DNA of 64,000 nt, from contig NW_027136909.1 of the NCBI RefSeq assembly GCF_040869045.1, positions 558,001 to 622,000 on the forward strand, read 5' to 3'. Origin of the DNA: Eurosta solidaginis. Taxonomy: Eukaryota; Arthropoda; Insecta; Diptera; Tephritidae. The translations under genes and the position numbers were made by a program. Below the pieces are notes generated by a model, which saw nothing but the letters and a program-made list of their open reading frames with translations, ran no database searches and had not been told where the DNA came from. Positions 13,341-26,780 of this stretch are shown piece after piece (the first letter of the stretch is position 1; every line of letters starts with the position of its first letter).

Positions 13341-15260
13341 CACAAGCTGATCCAAGGTTCTATCGCTTACGGTTCAATTTCTACGTGATACTGGGTGGGG
13401 TTAACCGACTAAAAGGAATAAGTGTCCATATCTTTTTAACCATGCAAGATAGAATCGATTTTATTTTTGCAGATGGTAGGTTTTTATGTGTATATTAATC
13501 CACAAACTGACCCAAGGTTCTATCGTTAACGGTTCAATTTCTACGTCATACTGTGTGGGGTTAACAGACTAAAAGGGATAAGTGTCCATATCTATTGAAC
13601 CAAGCAAGATAGAATCCATTTTGTTTTTGCAGGTGATAGGTTTTTATGTGTATATTGATCCACAAGCTGACCCAAGGTTCTATCGCTAACGGTTCAATTT
13701 CTACGTCATACTGGGTGGGGTTAACCGACTAAAAGGAATAAGTGTCCATATCTATTGAACCATACAAGATAGAATCGATTTTGTTTTTGCAGATGATAGG
13801 TTTTTATGTGTATATTAATCCACAAACTGACCCAAGGTTCTATCGCTAACGGTTCAATTTCTACGTCATACTGGGTGGGGTTATCCGACTAATAGAGATA
13901 AGTGTCTATATCTATTGAACCAAGCAAGGTAGAATCGAATTTATTTTAGCAGATGGTAGGTTTTTATGAGCATATTAATCCACAAACTGACCCAAGGTTC
14001 TATCGTTAACAGTTCAATTTCTACGTCATACTGTGTGGGGTTAACCGACTAAAAGGGATAAGTGTCCATATCTATTGAACCAAGCAAGACAGAATCGATT
14101 TTATTTTTGCAGATGGTAGGTTTTTATGTGTATATTAATCCATAAACTGACCCAAGGTTCTATCGTTAACGGTTCAATTTCTACGTCATACTGTGTGGGG
14201 TTAACCGACTAAAAGGGATAAGTGTCCATATCTATTGAACCAAGCAAGATAGAATCCATTTTGTTTTTGCAGGTGATAGGTTTTTATGTGTATATTGATC
14301 CACAAGCTGATCCAAGGTTCTATCGCTTACGGTTCAATTTCTACGTCATACTGGGTGGGGTTAACCGACTAAAAGGAATAAGTGTCCATATCTTTTTAAC
14401 CATGCAAGATAGAATCGATTTTATTTTTGCAGATGGTAGGTTTTTATGTGTATATTAATCCACAAACTGACCCAAGGTTCTATCGTTAACGGTTCAATTT
14501 CTACGTCATACTGTGTGGGGTTAACCGACTAAAAGGGATAAGTGTCCATATCTATTGAACCAAGCAAGATAGAATCCATTTTGTTTTTGCAGGTGATAGG
14601 TTTTTATGTGTATATTGATCCACAAGCTGACCCAAGTTTCTATCGCTAACGGTTCAATTTCTACGTCATACTGGGTGGGGTTAACCGACTAAAAGGAATA
14701 AGTGTCCATATCTATTGAACCATACAAGATAGAATCGATTTTGTTTTTGCAGATGATAGGTTTTTATGTGTATATTAATCCACAAACTGACCCAAGGTTC
14801 TATCGCTAACGGTTCAATTTCTACGTCATACTGGGTGGGGTTATCCGACTAATAGAGATAAGTGTCTATATCTATTGAACCAAGCAAGGTAGAATCGAAT
14901 TTATTTTTGCAGATGGTAGGTTTTTATGAGCATATTAATCCACAAACTGACCCAAGGTTCTATCGTTAACAGTTCAATTTCTACGTCATACTGTGTGGGG
15001 TTAACCGACTAAAAGGGATAAGTGTCCATATCTATTGAACCAAGCAAGACAGAATCGATTTTATTTTTGCAGATGGTAGGTTTTTATGTGTATATTAATC
15101 CACAAACTGACCCAAGGTTCTATCGTTAACGGTTCAATTTCTACGTCATACTGTGTGGGGTTAACCGACTAAAAGGGATAAGTGTCCATATCTATTGAAC
15201 CAAGCAAGATAGAATCCATTTTGTTTTTGCAGGTGATAGGTTTTTATGTGTATATTGATC
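13341..15260. repeat. 960-bp higher-order repeat pair, second location
   Basis: The two-copy 960-bp arrangement is present again 8,770 bp downstream as part of the large segmental duplication; for example the aatagagata marker lies at 13,891 and 14,851. The taattcataaactg-type change (near 14,139) is shared with the first location, so it arose before the large duplication. Confidence 0.85.
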
Positions 15261-16132
15261 CACAAGCTGACCCAAGGTTCTATCGCTAACGGTTCAATTT
15301 CTACGTCATACTGGGTGGGGTTAACCGACTAAAAGGAATAAGTGTCCATATCTATTGAACCATACAAGATAGAATCGATTTTGTTTTTGCAGATGATAGG
15401 TTTTTATGTGTATATTAATCCACAAACTGACCCAAGGTTCTATCGTTAACGGTTCAATTTCTACGTCATACTGTGTGGGGTTAACCGACTAAAAGGGATA
15501 AGTGTCCATATCTATTGAACCAAGCAAGACAGAATCGATTTTATTTTTGCAGATGGTAGGTTTTTATGTGTATATTAATCCAAAAGCTGACCCAAGGTTC
15601 TGTCGTTAGCGGTTCAATTTCTACGTCATACTGTGTGGGGTTAACCGACTAAAAGGGATAAGTGTCCATATCTATTGAACCATGCAAGATAGAATCGATT
15701 TTGTTTTTGCAGATTATAGGTTTTTATGTGTATATTAATCCACAAGCTGATCCAAGGTTCTATCGTTAACTGTTCAATTTCTACATCATACTGGGTGGGG
15801 TTAACCGACTAAAAGGAATAAGTGTCCATATCTATTGAACCATGCAAGATAGAATCGATTTTGTTTTGCAGATGATAGGTTTTTATGTGTATATTAATCC
15901 ACAAGCTGATCCAAGGTTCTATCGCTAACGGTTCAATTTCTACGTCATACTGGGTGGGGTTAACCGACTAAAAGGAATAAGTGTCCATATCTATTTAACC
16001 ATGTAAGATAGAATCGATTTTGTTTTTGCAGATGATAGGTTTTTATGTGTATATTAATCCACAAGCCGATCCCAGGTTCTATCGCTAACGGTTCAATTTC
16101 TACGTCATACTGGGTGGGGTTAACCGACTAAA
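14222..16132. repeat. 2,559-bp-offset duplication, copy 1
   Basis: This block recurs downstream at a constant offset of 2,559 bp, sixteen monomers less one base. Shared markers include the aatagagata monomer (14,851 and 17,410) and a ctttttaacc monomer. Single-base differences are few, for example ccaagtttc at 14,635 here. Confidence 0.85.
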
Positions 16133-16780
16133 AGGGATAAGTGTCCATATCTATTGAACCATGCAAGATAGAATCAATTTTGTTTTTGCAGGTGATAGGT
16201 TTTTATGTGTATATTGATCCACAAGCTGATCCAAGGTTCTATCGCTAACGGTTCAATTTCTACGTCATACTGGGTGGGGTTAACCGACTAATAGAGATAA
16301 GTGTCTATATCTATTGAACCAAGTAAGGTAGAATCGAATTTATTTTTGCAGATGGTAGGTTTTTATGAGCATATTAATCCACAAACTGACCCAAGGTTCT
16401 ATCGTTAACAGTTCAATTTCTACGTCATACTGTGTGGGGTTAACCGACTAAAAGGGATAAGTGTCCATATCTATTGAACCAAGCAAGACAGAATCGATTT
16501 TATTTTTGCAGATGGTAGGTTTTTATGTGTATATTAATCCAAAAGCTGACCCAAGGTTCTGTCGTTAGCGGTTCAATTTCTACGTCATACTGTGTGGGGT
16601 TAACCGACTAAAAGGGATAAGTGTCCATATCTATTGAACCATGCAAGATAGAATCGATTTTGTTTTTGCAGATTATAGGTTTTTATGTGTATATTAATCC
16701 ACAAGCTGATCCAAGGTTCTATCGTTAACTGTTCAATTTCTACGTCATACTGGGTGGGGTTAACCGAGTAAAAGGGATAA

Positions 16781-18691
16781 GTGTCCATATCTATTGAACC
16801 AAGCAAGATAGAATCCATTTTGTTTTTGCAGGTGATAGGTTTTTATGTGTATATTGATCCACAAGCTGATCCAAGGTTCTATCGCTTACGGTTCAATTTC
16901 TACGTCATACTGGGTGGGGTTAACCGACTAAAAGGAATAAGTGTCCATATCTTTTTAACCATGCAAGATAGAATCGATTTTATTTTTGCAGATGGTAGGT
17001 TTTTATGTGTATATTAATCCACAAACTGACCCAAGGTTCTATCGTTAACGGTTCAATTTCTACGTCATACTGTGTGGGGTTAACCGACTAAAAGGGATAA
17101 GTGTCCATATCTATTGAACCAAGCAAGATAGAATCCATTTTGTTTTTGCAGGTGATAGGTTTTTATGTGTATATTGATCCACAAGCTGACCCAAGGTTCT
17201 ATCGCTAACGGTTCAATTTCTACGTCATACTGGGTGGGGTTAACCGATTAAAAGGAATAAGTGTCCATATCTATTGAACCATACAAGATAGAATCGATTT
17301 TGTTTTTGCAGATGATAGGTTTTTATGTGTATATTAATCCACAAACTGACCCAAGGTTCTATCGCTAACGGTTCAATTTCTACGTCATACTGGGTGGGGT
17401 TATCCGACTAATAGAGATAAGTGTCTATATCTATTGAACCAAGCAAGGTAGAATCGAATTTATTTTTGCAGATGGTAGGTTTTTATGAGCATATTAATCC
17501 ACAAACTGACCCAAGGTTCTATCGTTAACAGTTCAATTTCTACGTCATACTGTGTGGGGTTAACCGACTAAAAGGGATAAGTGTCCATATCTATTGAACC
17601 AAGCAAGACAGAATCGATTTTATTTTTGCAGATGGTAGGTTTTTATGTGTATATTAATCCACAAACTGACCCAAGGTTCTATCGTTAACGGTTCAATTTC
17701 TACGTCATACTGTGTGGGGTTAACCGACTAAAAGGGATAAGTGTCCATATCTATTGAACCAAGCAAGATAGAATCCATTTTGTTTTTGCAGGTGATAGGT
17801 TTTTATGTGTGTATTGATCCACAAGCTGACCCAAGGTTCTATCGCTAACGGTTCAATTTCTACGTCATACTGGGTGGGGTTAACCGACTAAAAGGAATAA
17901 GTGTCCATATCTATTGAACCATACAAGATAGAATCGATTTTGTTTTTGCAGATGATAGGTTTTTATGTGTATATTAATCCACAAACTGACCCAAGGTTCT
18001 ATCGTTAACGGTTCAATTTCTACGTCATACTGTGTGGGGTTAACCGACTAAAAGGGATAAGTGTCCATATCTATTGAACCAAGCAAGACAGAATCGATTT
18101 TATTTTTGCAGATGGTAGGTTTTTATGTGTATATTAATCCAAAAGCTGACCCAAGGTTCTGTCGTTAGCGGTTCAATTTCTACGTCATACTGTGTGGGGT
18201 TAACCGACTAAAAGGGATAAGTGTCCATATCTATTGAACCATGCAAGATAGAATCAATTTTGTTTTTGCAGATTATAGGTTTTTATGTGTATATTAATCC
18301 ACAAGCTGATCCAAGGTTCTATCGTTAACTGTTCAATTTCTACGTCATACTGGGTGGGGTTAACCGACTAAAAGGAATAAGTGTCCATATCTATTGAACC
18401 ATGCAAGATAGAATCGATTTTGTTTTGCAGATGATAGGTTTTTATGTGTATATTAATCCACAAGCTGATCCAAGGTTCTATCGCTAACGGTTCAATTTCT
18501 ACGTCATACTGGGTGGGGTTAACCGACTAAAAGGAATAAGTGTCCATATCTATTTAACCATGCAAGATAGAATCGATTTTGTTTTTGCAGATGATAGGTT
18601 TTTATGTGTACATTAATCCACAAGCCGATCCCAGGTTCTATCGCTAACGGTTCAATTTCTACGTCATACTGGGTGGGGTTAACCGACTAAA
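16781..18691. repeat. 2,559-bp-offset duplication, copy 2
   Basis: Partner of the block 2,559 bp upstream, with private changes such as ttaaccgattaaaagg (17,239) and gtacattaatcc (18,608). The match stops at about 18,691, exactly where the array changes to Domain II monomers, so the right breakpoint of this copy coincides with the domain boundary. Confidence 0.85.
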
Positions 18692-19830
18692 AGGGATAAT
18701 TATACATATCTATTGAACCAAGCAAAATAGAATCGAATTTATTTTTGCAGATGGTAGGTTTTTATGTGTATATTAATCCACAAGCTGACCCAAGGTTCTA
18801 TCGCTAACGGTTCAATTTCTACGTCATACTGGGTGGGGTTGACCGACTAAAAGGGATAAGTGTCCATATCTATTGAACCAAGCAAGACAGAATCGAATTT
18901 ATTTTTGCAGATGGTAGGTTTTTATGTGTATATTAATCCACAAGCTGACCCAAGGTTCTATCGCTAACGGTTCAATTTCTACGTCATACTGGGTGTAGTT
19001 GACCGACTAAAAGGGATAAGTTTCCATATCTATTGAACCAAGCAAGACAGAATCAATTTTATTTTTGCAGATGGTAGGTTTTTATTTGTATATTAATCCA
19101 CAAGCTGACTCAAGGTTCTATCGCTAACGGTTCAATTTCTACGTCATACTGGGTTGGGTTAACCGACTGAAAGGGATAAGTGTCCATATCTATTGAACCA
19201 AGCAAGATAGATTCGATTTTATTTTTGCAGATGGTAGGTTTTTATGTGTGTATTAATCCACAAGCTCATACAAGGCTCTATCGTTAACGGTTCAATTTCT
19301 ACGTCAAAGTGGGTGGGGTTAACCGACTAAAAGGATAAGTGTCCATATATATTGAACCAAGCAAGATAGAATCGATTTTATTCTTGCAGATGGTAGGTTT
19401 TTATGTGTATATTAATCCACAAGCTGATCCAAGGTTCTATCGCTAACGGTTCAATTTCTACGTCAAAGTGGATGGGGTTAACCGACTAAAAGGGATAAGT
19501 GTCCATATCTATTGTGGGTGGGGTTAACCGACAAAAAGGGATAAGTGTCCATATCTATTGAACCAAGCAAGATAGAATCGATTTTATTTTTGCAGATGAT
19601 AGGCTTTTATGTGTATATTAATCCACAAGCTCATCCAAGGTTCTATCGCTAACGGTTCAATTTCTACGTTATAGTGGGTGGAGTTAACCGACTAAAAGGG
19701 ATAATTATACATATCTATTGAACCAAGCAAAATAGAATCGAATTTATTTTTGCAGATGGTAAGTTTTTATGTGTGCATTAATCCACAAGCTGATCCAAGG
19801 TTCTATCGCTAACGGTTCAATTTCTACGTT
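18680..19830. repeat. Block duplicated at +4,023 and again at +7,200
   Basis: The unusual gggtgtagttgaccg junction lies at 18,991, 23,014 and 26,191. Flanking monomers, including the gattcgattttattt monomer, the ccatatatattg monomer and a short unit (19,475; 23,498; 26,675), follow in the same order in all three places. Offsets are 4,023 and then 3,177 bp. The match to the second place ends near 19,830, where gactgtaaggg appears only here. Confidence 0.85.
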
Positions 19831-20560
19831 ATACTGGGTGGGGTTAACCGACTGTAAGGGATAAGTGTCCATATCTATTGAACCAAGCAAGATAGGATCG
19901 ATTTTATTTTTGCAGATGGTAGGTTTTTATGTGTGTATTAATCCACAAGCTCATACAAAGCTCTATCGTTAACGGTTCAATTTCTACGTCAAAGTGGGTG
20001 GGGTTAACCGACTAAAAGGATAAGTGTCCATATATATTGAACCAAGCAAGATAGAATCGATTTTATTCTTGCGGATGGTAGGTTTTTATGTGTATATTAA
20101 TCCACAAGTTGATCCAAGGTTCTATCGCTAACGGTTCAATTTCTACGTCAAAGTGGATGGGGTTAACCGACTAAAAGGGATAAGTGTCCATATCTATTGT
20201 GGGTGGGGTTAACCGACAAAAAGGGATAAGTGTCCATATCTATTGAACCAAGCAAGATAGAATCGATTTTATTTTTGCAGATGATAGGCTTTTATGTGTA
20301 TATTAATCCACAAGCTCATCCAAGGTTCTATCGCTAACGGTTCAATTTCTACGTTATAGTGGGTGGAGTTAACCGACTAAAAGGGATAATTATACATATC
20401 TATTGAACCAAGCAAAATAGAATCGAATTTATTTTTGCAGATGGTAAGTTTTTATGTGTGCATTAATCCACAAGCTGATCCAAGGTTCTATCGCTAACGG
20501 TTCAATTTCTACGTTATACTGGGTGGGGTTAACCGACTGTAAGGGATAAGTGTCCATATC
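19190..20560. repeat. ~685-bp tandem duplication (four monomers plus one 46-bp unit)
   Basis: The order gattcgatt-type monomer, ccatatatattg monomer, short unit, aggcttttatg monomer, aattatacatatc monomer occurs twice in succession. The short units lie at 19,475 and 20,160, that is 4 x 160 + 46 bp apart less one base. Copy 2 has small private changes such as cttgcggatgg near 20,071. Confidence 0.85.
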
Positions 20561-21495
20561 TATTGAACCAAGCAAGATATAATCGATTTTATTTTTGCAG
20601 ATGGTAGGTTTTTATGTGTATATTAATCCACAAGCTCATACAAGGTTCTATCGTTAACGGTTCAATTTCTACGTCAAAGTGGATGGGGTTAACCGACTAA
20701 AAGGGATAAGTGTCCATATCTATTGAACCAAGCAAGATAGAATCGATTTTGTTCTTGTAGATGATAGGTTTTTATGTGTGCATTAATCCACAACCTCATC
20801 CAAGGTTCTATCGTTAACGGTTCAATTTATACGACACAGTGGGTGGGGTTAACCGACTAAAAGGGATAAGTGTCCATATCTATTGAACCAAGCAAGATAG
20901 AATCGATTTTATTTTTGCAGATGATAGGCTTTTATGTGTATATTAATCCACAAGCTGATCCAAGGTTCTATCGCTAACGGTTCAATTTCTACGTTATAGT
21001 GGGTGGAGTTAACCGACTAAAAGGGATAAGTGTCCATATCTATTGAACCAAGCAAGATAGAATCGATTTTATTTTTGCAGATGGTAGGTTTTTATGTGTA
21101 TATTAATCCACAAGCTCATACAAGGTTCTATCGTTAACGGTTCAATTTCTACGTCAAAGTGGATGGGGTTAACCGACTAAAAGGGATAAGTGTCCATATC
21201 TATTGAACCAAGCAAGATAGAATCGATTTTGTTCTTGTAGATGATAGGTTTTTATGTGTGCATTAATCCACAACCTCATCCAAGGTTCTATCGTTAACGG
21301 TTCAATTTATACGACACAGTGGGGTGGGGTTAACCGACTAAAAGGGATAAGTGTCCATATCTATTGAACCAAGCAAGATAGAATCGATTTTATTTTTGCA
21401 GATGATAGGCTTTTATGTGTATATTAATCCACAAGCTGATCCAAGGTTCTATCGCTAACGGTTCAATTTCTACGTTATACTGGGTGGGGTTAACC
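20535..21495. repeat. 480-bp tandem duplication (three monomers)
   Basis: Three monomers including the rare tttatacgacacagtggg junction (about 20,826 and 21,306) occur twice in tandem with almost no differences. The second copy has one extra G (cagtggggtgggg, near 21,318). Precise edges are uncertain by about one third of a monomer on each side. Confidence 0.82.
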
Positions 21496-23603
21496 GACTG
21501 TAAGGGATAAGTGTCCATATCTATTGAACCAAGCAAGATAGAATCGATTTTATTTTTGCAGATGGTAGGTTTTTATGTGTATATTAATCCACAAGCTCAT
21601 ACAAGGTTCTATCGTTAACGGTTCAATTTCTACGTCAAAGTGGATGGGGTTAACCGACTAAAAGGGATAAGTGTCCATATCTATTGTGGGCGGGGTTAAC
21701 CGACTAAAAGGGATAAGTGTCCATATCTATTGAACCAAGCAAGATAGAATCGATTTTGTTCTTGCAGATGATAGGTTTTTATATGTATATTAATCCACAA
21801 CCTGATCCAATGTTCTATCGTTAACGGTTCAATTTCTACGTCAAAGTGGGTGGGGTTAACCGACTAAAAGGGATAAGTGTCCATATCTATTGAACCAAGC
21901 AAGATAGAATCGATTTTGTTTTTGCAAATGATAGGCTTTAATGTGTGTATTACTCCTCAAGGTGATCCAAGGCTCTATCTTTAATGGTTCAATTTCTACG
22001 TCATAGTGGGTGGGGTTAACCGACTAGAAGGGATAAGTATACATATCTATTGAACCAAGCAAGATAGAATAGAATTTATTTTTGCAGATGGTAGGTTTTT
22101 ATGTGTATATTAATCTACAAGCTTTTCCAAGGTTCTATCGTTAACGGTTCAATTGCTACGTCAAAGTGGATGGGGTTAACCGACTAAAAGGGATAAGTGT
22201 CCATATCTATTGTGGGTGGGGTTAACCGACAAAAAGGGATAAGTATCCATATCTATTGAACAAAGCAAGACAGAATCGATTTTATTTTTGCAGATGGTAG
22301 GTTTTTATGTGTATATTAATCCACAAGCTGATACAAGGTTCTATCGCTAACGGTTCAATTTCTACGTCATACTGGGTGGAGTTGATCGACTAAAAGGGAT
22401 AAGTGTCCATATCTATTGAATCAAGCAAGACAGAATCGATTTTATTTTTGCAGATGGTAGGTTTTTATGTATATATTAATCCACAAGCTGACTCAAGGTT
22501 CTATCGCTAACGGTTCAATTTCTACGTCATACTGGGTGGGGTTGACCGACTAAAAGGGATAAGTGTCCATATCTATTGAACCAAGCAAGATAGAATCGAT
22601 TTTATTTTTGCATATGGTAGGTAGTTATGTGTATATTAATCCACATGCTGATCTAAGCTTCTATCGTTAACGGTTCAATTTCTACGTTATAGTGGGTGGG
22701 GTTAACCGACTAAAAGGGATAATTATACATATCTATTGAACCAAGCAAAATAGAATCGAATTTATTTTTGCAGATGGTAGGTTTTTATGTGTATATTAAT
22801 CCACAAGCTGACCCAAGTTTCTATCGCTAACGGTTCAATTTCTACGTCATACTGGGTGGGGTTGACCGACTAAAAGGGATAAGTGTCCATATCTATTGAA
22901 CCAAGCAAGACAGAATCGAATTTATTTTTGCAGATGGTAGGTTTTTATGTGTATATTAATCCACAAGCTGACCCAAGGTTCTATCGCTAACGGTTCAATT
23001 TCTACGTCATACTGGGTGTAGTTGACCGACTAAAAGGGATAAGTTTCCATATCTATTGAACCAAGCAAGACAGAATCGATTTTATTTTTGCAGATGGTAG
23101 GTTTTTATTTGTATATTAATCCACAAGCTGATTCAAGGTTCTATCGCTAACGGTTCAATTTCTACGTCATACTGGGTTGGGTTAACCGACTGAAAGGGAT
23201 AAGTGTCCATATCTATTGAACCAAGCAAGATAGATTCGATTTTATTTTTGCAGATGGTAGGTTTTTATGTGTGTATTAATCCACAAGCTCATACAAGGCT
23301 CTATCGTTAACGGTTCAATTTCTACGTCAAAGTGGGTGGGGTTAACCGACTAAAAGGATAAGTGTCCATATATATTGAACCAAGCAAGATAGAATCGATT
23401 TTATTCTTGCAGATGGTAGGTTTTTATGTGTATATTAATCCACAAGATGATCCAAGGTTCTATCGCTAACGGTTCAATTTCTACGTCAAAGTGGATGGGG
23501 TTAACCGACTAAAAGGGATAAGTGTCCATATCTATTGTGGGTGGGGTTAACCGACAAAAAGGGATAAGTGTCCATATCTATTGAACCAAGCAAGATAGAA
23601 TCG
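21430..23603. repeat. 3,177-bp-offset duplication, copy 1
   Basis: This block contains gtgggcggggtt (21,686), attactcctcaagg (about 21,949) and catatggtaggtagttatg (22,611), and each recurs exactly 3,177 bp downstream. The left edge is placed where aggcttttatg here differs from aagtttttatg in the partner, and the right edge where aggcttttatgtgtgta differs from aggtttttatg. Confidence 0.88.
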
Positions 23604-24606
23604 ATTTTATTTTTGCAGATGATAGGCTTTTATGTGTGTATTAATCCACAAGCTCATCCAAGGTTCTATCGCTAACGGTTCAATTTCTACGTTAAAGTGG
23701 GTGGAGTTAACCGACTAAAAGGGATAATTATACATATCTATTGAACCAAGCAAAATAGAATCGAATTTATTTTTGCAGATGGTAAGTTTTTATTTGTGCA
23801 TTAATCCACAAGCTGATCCAAGGTTCTATCGCTAACGGTTCAATTTCTACGTTATAGTGGGTGGAGTTAACCGACTAAAAGGGATAATTATACATATCTA
23901 TTGAACTAAGCAAAATAGAATCGAATTTATTTTTGCAGATGGTAAGTTTTTATGTGTACATTAATCCACAAGCTGATCCAAGGTTCTATCGCTAACGGTT
24001 CAATTTCTACGTTATACTGGGTGGGGTTAACCGACTGTAAGGGATAAGTGTCCATATCTATTGAACCAAGCAAGATAGAATCGATTTTATTTTTGCATAT
24101 GGTAGGTTTTTATGTGTATATTAATCCACAGGCTCATACAAGGTTCTATCGTTAACGGTTCAATTTCTACGTCAAAGTGGATGGGGTTAACCGACTAAAA
24201 GGGATAAGTGTCCATATCTATTGAACCAAGCAAGATAGAATCGATTTAGTTTTTGTAGATGATAGGTTTTTATGTGTGCATTAATGCACAACCTCATCCA
24301 AGGTTCTATCGTTAACGGTTCAATTTATACGACACAGTGGGTGGGGTTAACCGACTAAAAGGGATAAGTGTCCATATCTATTGAACCAAGCAAGATAGAA
24401 TCGATTTTATTTTTGCAGATGATAGGCTTTTATGTGTGTATTAATCCACAAGCTGATCCAAGGTTCTATCGCTAACGGTTCAATTTCTACGTTATAGTGG
24501 GTGGAGTTAACCGACTAAAAGGGATAATTATACATATCTATTGAACCAAGCAAAATAGAATCGAATTTATTTTTGCAGATGGTAAGTTTTTATGTGTACA
24601 TTAATC

Positions 24607-26780
24607 CACAAGCTGATCCAAGGTTCTATCGCTAACGGTTCAATTTCTACGTTATACTGGGTGGGGTTAACCGACTGTAAGGGATAAGTGTCCATATCTA
24701 TTGAACCAAGCAAGATAGAATCGATTTTATTTTTGCATATGGTAGGTTTTTATGTGTATATTAATCCACAAGCTCATACAAGGTTCTATCGTTTACGGTT
24801 CAATTTCTACGTCAAAGTGGATGGGGTTAACCGACTAAAAGGGATAAGTGTCCATATCTATTGTGGGCGGGGTTAACCGACTAAAAGGGATAAGTGTCCA
24901 TATCTATTGAACCAAGCAAGATAGAATCGATTTTGTTCTTGCAGATGATAAGTTTTTATATGTATATTAATCTACAACCTGATCCAATGTTCTATCGTTA
25001 ACGGTTCAATTTCTACGTCAAAGTGGGTGGGGTTAACCGACTAAAAGGGATAAGTGTCCATATCTATTGAACCAAGCAAGATAGAATCGATTTTGTTTTT
25101 GCAAATGATAGGCTTTAATGTGTGTATTACTCCTCAAGGTGATCCAAGGCTCTATCTTTAATGGTTCAATTTCTACGTCATAGTGGGTGGGGTTAACCGA
25201 CTAGAAGGGATAAGTATACATATCTATTGAACCAAGCAAGATAGAATAGAATTTATTTTTGCAGATGGTAGGTTTTTATATGTATATTAATCCACAAGCT
25301 TTTCCAAGGTTCTATCGTTAACGGTTCAATTGCTACGTCAAAGTGGATGGGGTTAACCGACTAAAAGGGATAAGTGTCCATATCTATTGTGGGTGGGGTT
25401 AACCGACAAAAAGGGATAAGTATCCATATCTATTGAACAAAGCAAGACAGAATCGATTTTATTTTTGCAGATGGTAGGTTTTTATGTGTATATTAATCCA
25501 CAAGCTGATACAAGGTTCTATCGCTAACGGTTCAATTTCTACGTCATACTGGGTGGAGTTGACCGACTAAAAGGGATAAGTGTCCATATCTATTGAATCA
25601 AGCAAGACAGAATCGATTTTATTTTTGCAGATGGTAGGTTTTTATGTATATATTAATCCACAAGCTGATTCAAGGTTCTATCGCTAACGGTTCAATTTCT
25701 ACGTCATACTGGGTGGGGTTGACCGACTAAAAGGGATAAGTGTCCATATCTATTGAACCAAGCAAGATAGAATCGATTTTATTTTTGCATATGGTAGGTA
25801 GTTATGTGTATATTAATCCACATGCTAACCTAAGCTACTATCGTTAACGGTTCAATTTCTACGTTATAGTGGGTGGGGTTAACCGACTAAAAGGGATAAT
25901 TATACATATCTATTGAACCAAGCAAAATAGAATCGAATTTATTTTTGCAGATGGTAGGTTTTTATTTGTATATTAATCCACAAGCTGACCCAAGGTTCTA
26001 TCGCTAACGGTTCAATTTCTACGTCATACTGGGTGGGGTTGACCGACTAAAAGGGATAAGTGTCCATATCTATTGAACCAAGCAAGACAGAATCGAATTT
26101 ATTTTTGCAGATGGTAGGTTTTTATGTGTATATTAATCCACAAGCTGACCCAAGGTTCTATCGCTAACGGATCAATTTCTACGTCATACTGGGTGTAGTT
26201 GACCGACTAAAAGGTTTAAGTTTCCATATCTATTGAACCAAGCAAGACAGAATCGATTTTATTTTTGCAGATGGTAGGTTTTTATTTGTATATTAATCCA
26301 CAAGCTGATTCAAGGTTCTATCGCTAACGGTTCAATTTCTACGTCATACTGGGTTGGGTTAACCGACTGAAAGGGATAAGTGTCCATATCTATTGAACCA
26401 AGCAAGATAGATTCGATTTTATTTTTGCAGATGGTAGGTTTTTATGTGTGTATTAATCCACAAGCTCATACAAGGCTCTATCGTTAACGGTTCAATTTCT
26501 ACGTCAAAGTGGGTGGGGTTAACCGACTAAAAGGATAAGTGTCCATATATATTGAACCAAGCAAGATAGAATCGATTTTATTCTTGCAGATGGTAGGTTT
26601 TGATGTGTATATTAATCCACAAGCTGATCCAAGGTCCTATCGCTAACGGTTCAATTTCTACGTCAAAGTGGATGGGGTTAACCGACTAAAAGGGATAAGT
26701 GTCCATATCTATTGTGGGTGGGGTTAACCGACAAAAAGGGATAAGTGTCCATATCTATTGAACCAAGCAAGATAGAATCG
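24607..26780. repeat. 3,177-bp-offset duplication, copy 2
   Basis: Partner block with markers at 24,863, 25,126 and 25,788. Private differences include gctaacctaagctac (about 25,824), aaaggtttaag (26,211) and tttgatgtg (about 26,599). These suggest the duplication is not the most recent event, although I did not measure identity. Confidence 0.88.

Larger units (their letters stand above)
10366..16692. repeat. Segmental duplication in Domain I, right copy
   Basis: This is the partner of the block at the left edge of the window. It lacks the 1,595-bp internal expansion, so it is either closer to the original arrangement or lost ten monomers by unequal exchange. It carries private changes, for example ttaacagac near 13,561 and ttattttagcag near 13,945. 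Its right part (from 14,222) was duplicated again at a 2,559-bp offset. Confidence 0.88.
1..18690. repeat. Domain I: full-length monomers in higher-order repeats
   Basis: This part holds only 159- or 160-bp monomers apart from one 21-bp deletion near 9,098. Monomer subtypes differ at linked sites: gttttgttttt-like versus ttatttttgcagatgg in the T-tract, ccatgcaag versus ccaagcaag, tgtgtgggg versus tgggtgggg. They follow each other in repeated order, which makes a higher-order repeat. The 46-bp short unit, the aattatacatatc monomer, the poly-T monomer and the gggagcaag monomer, all frequent later, are absent. The domain ends at about 18,690, where the first aattatacatatc monomer appears. Confidence 0.9.
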
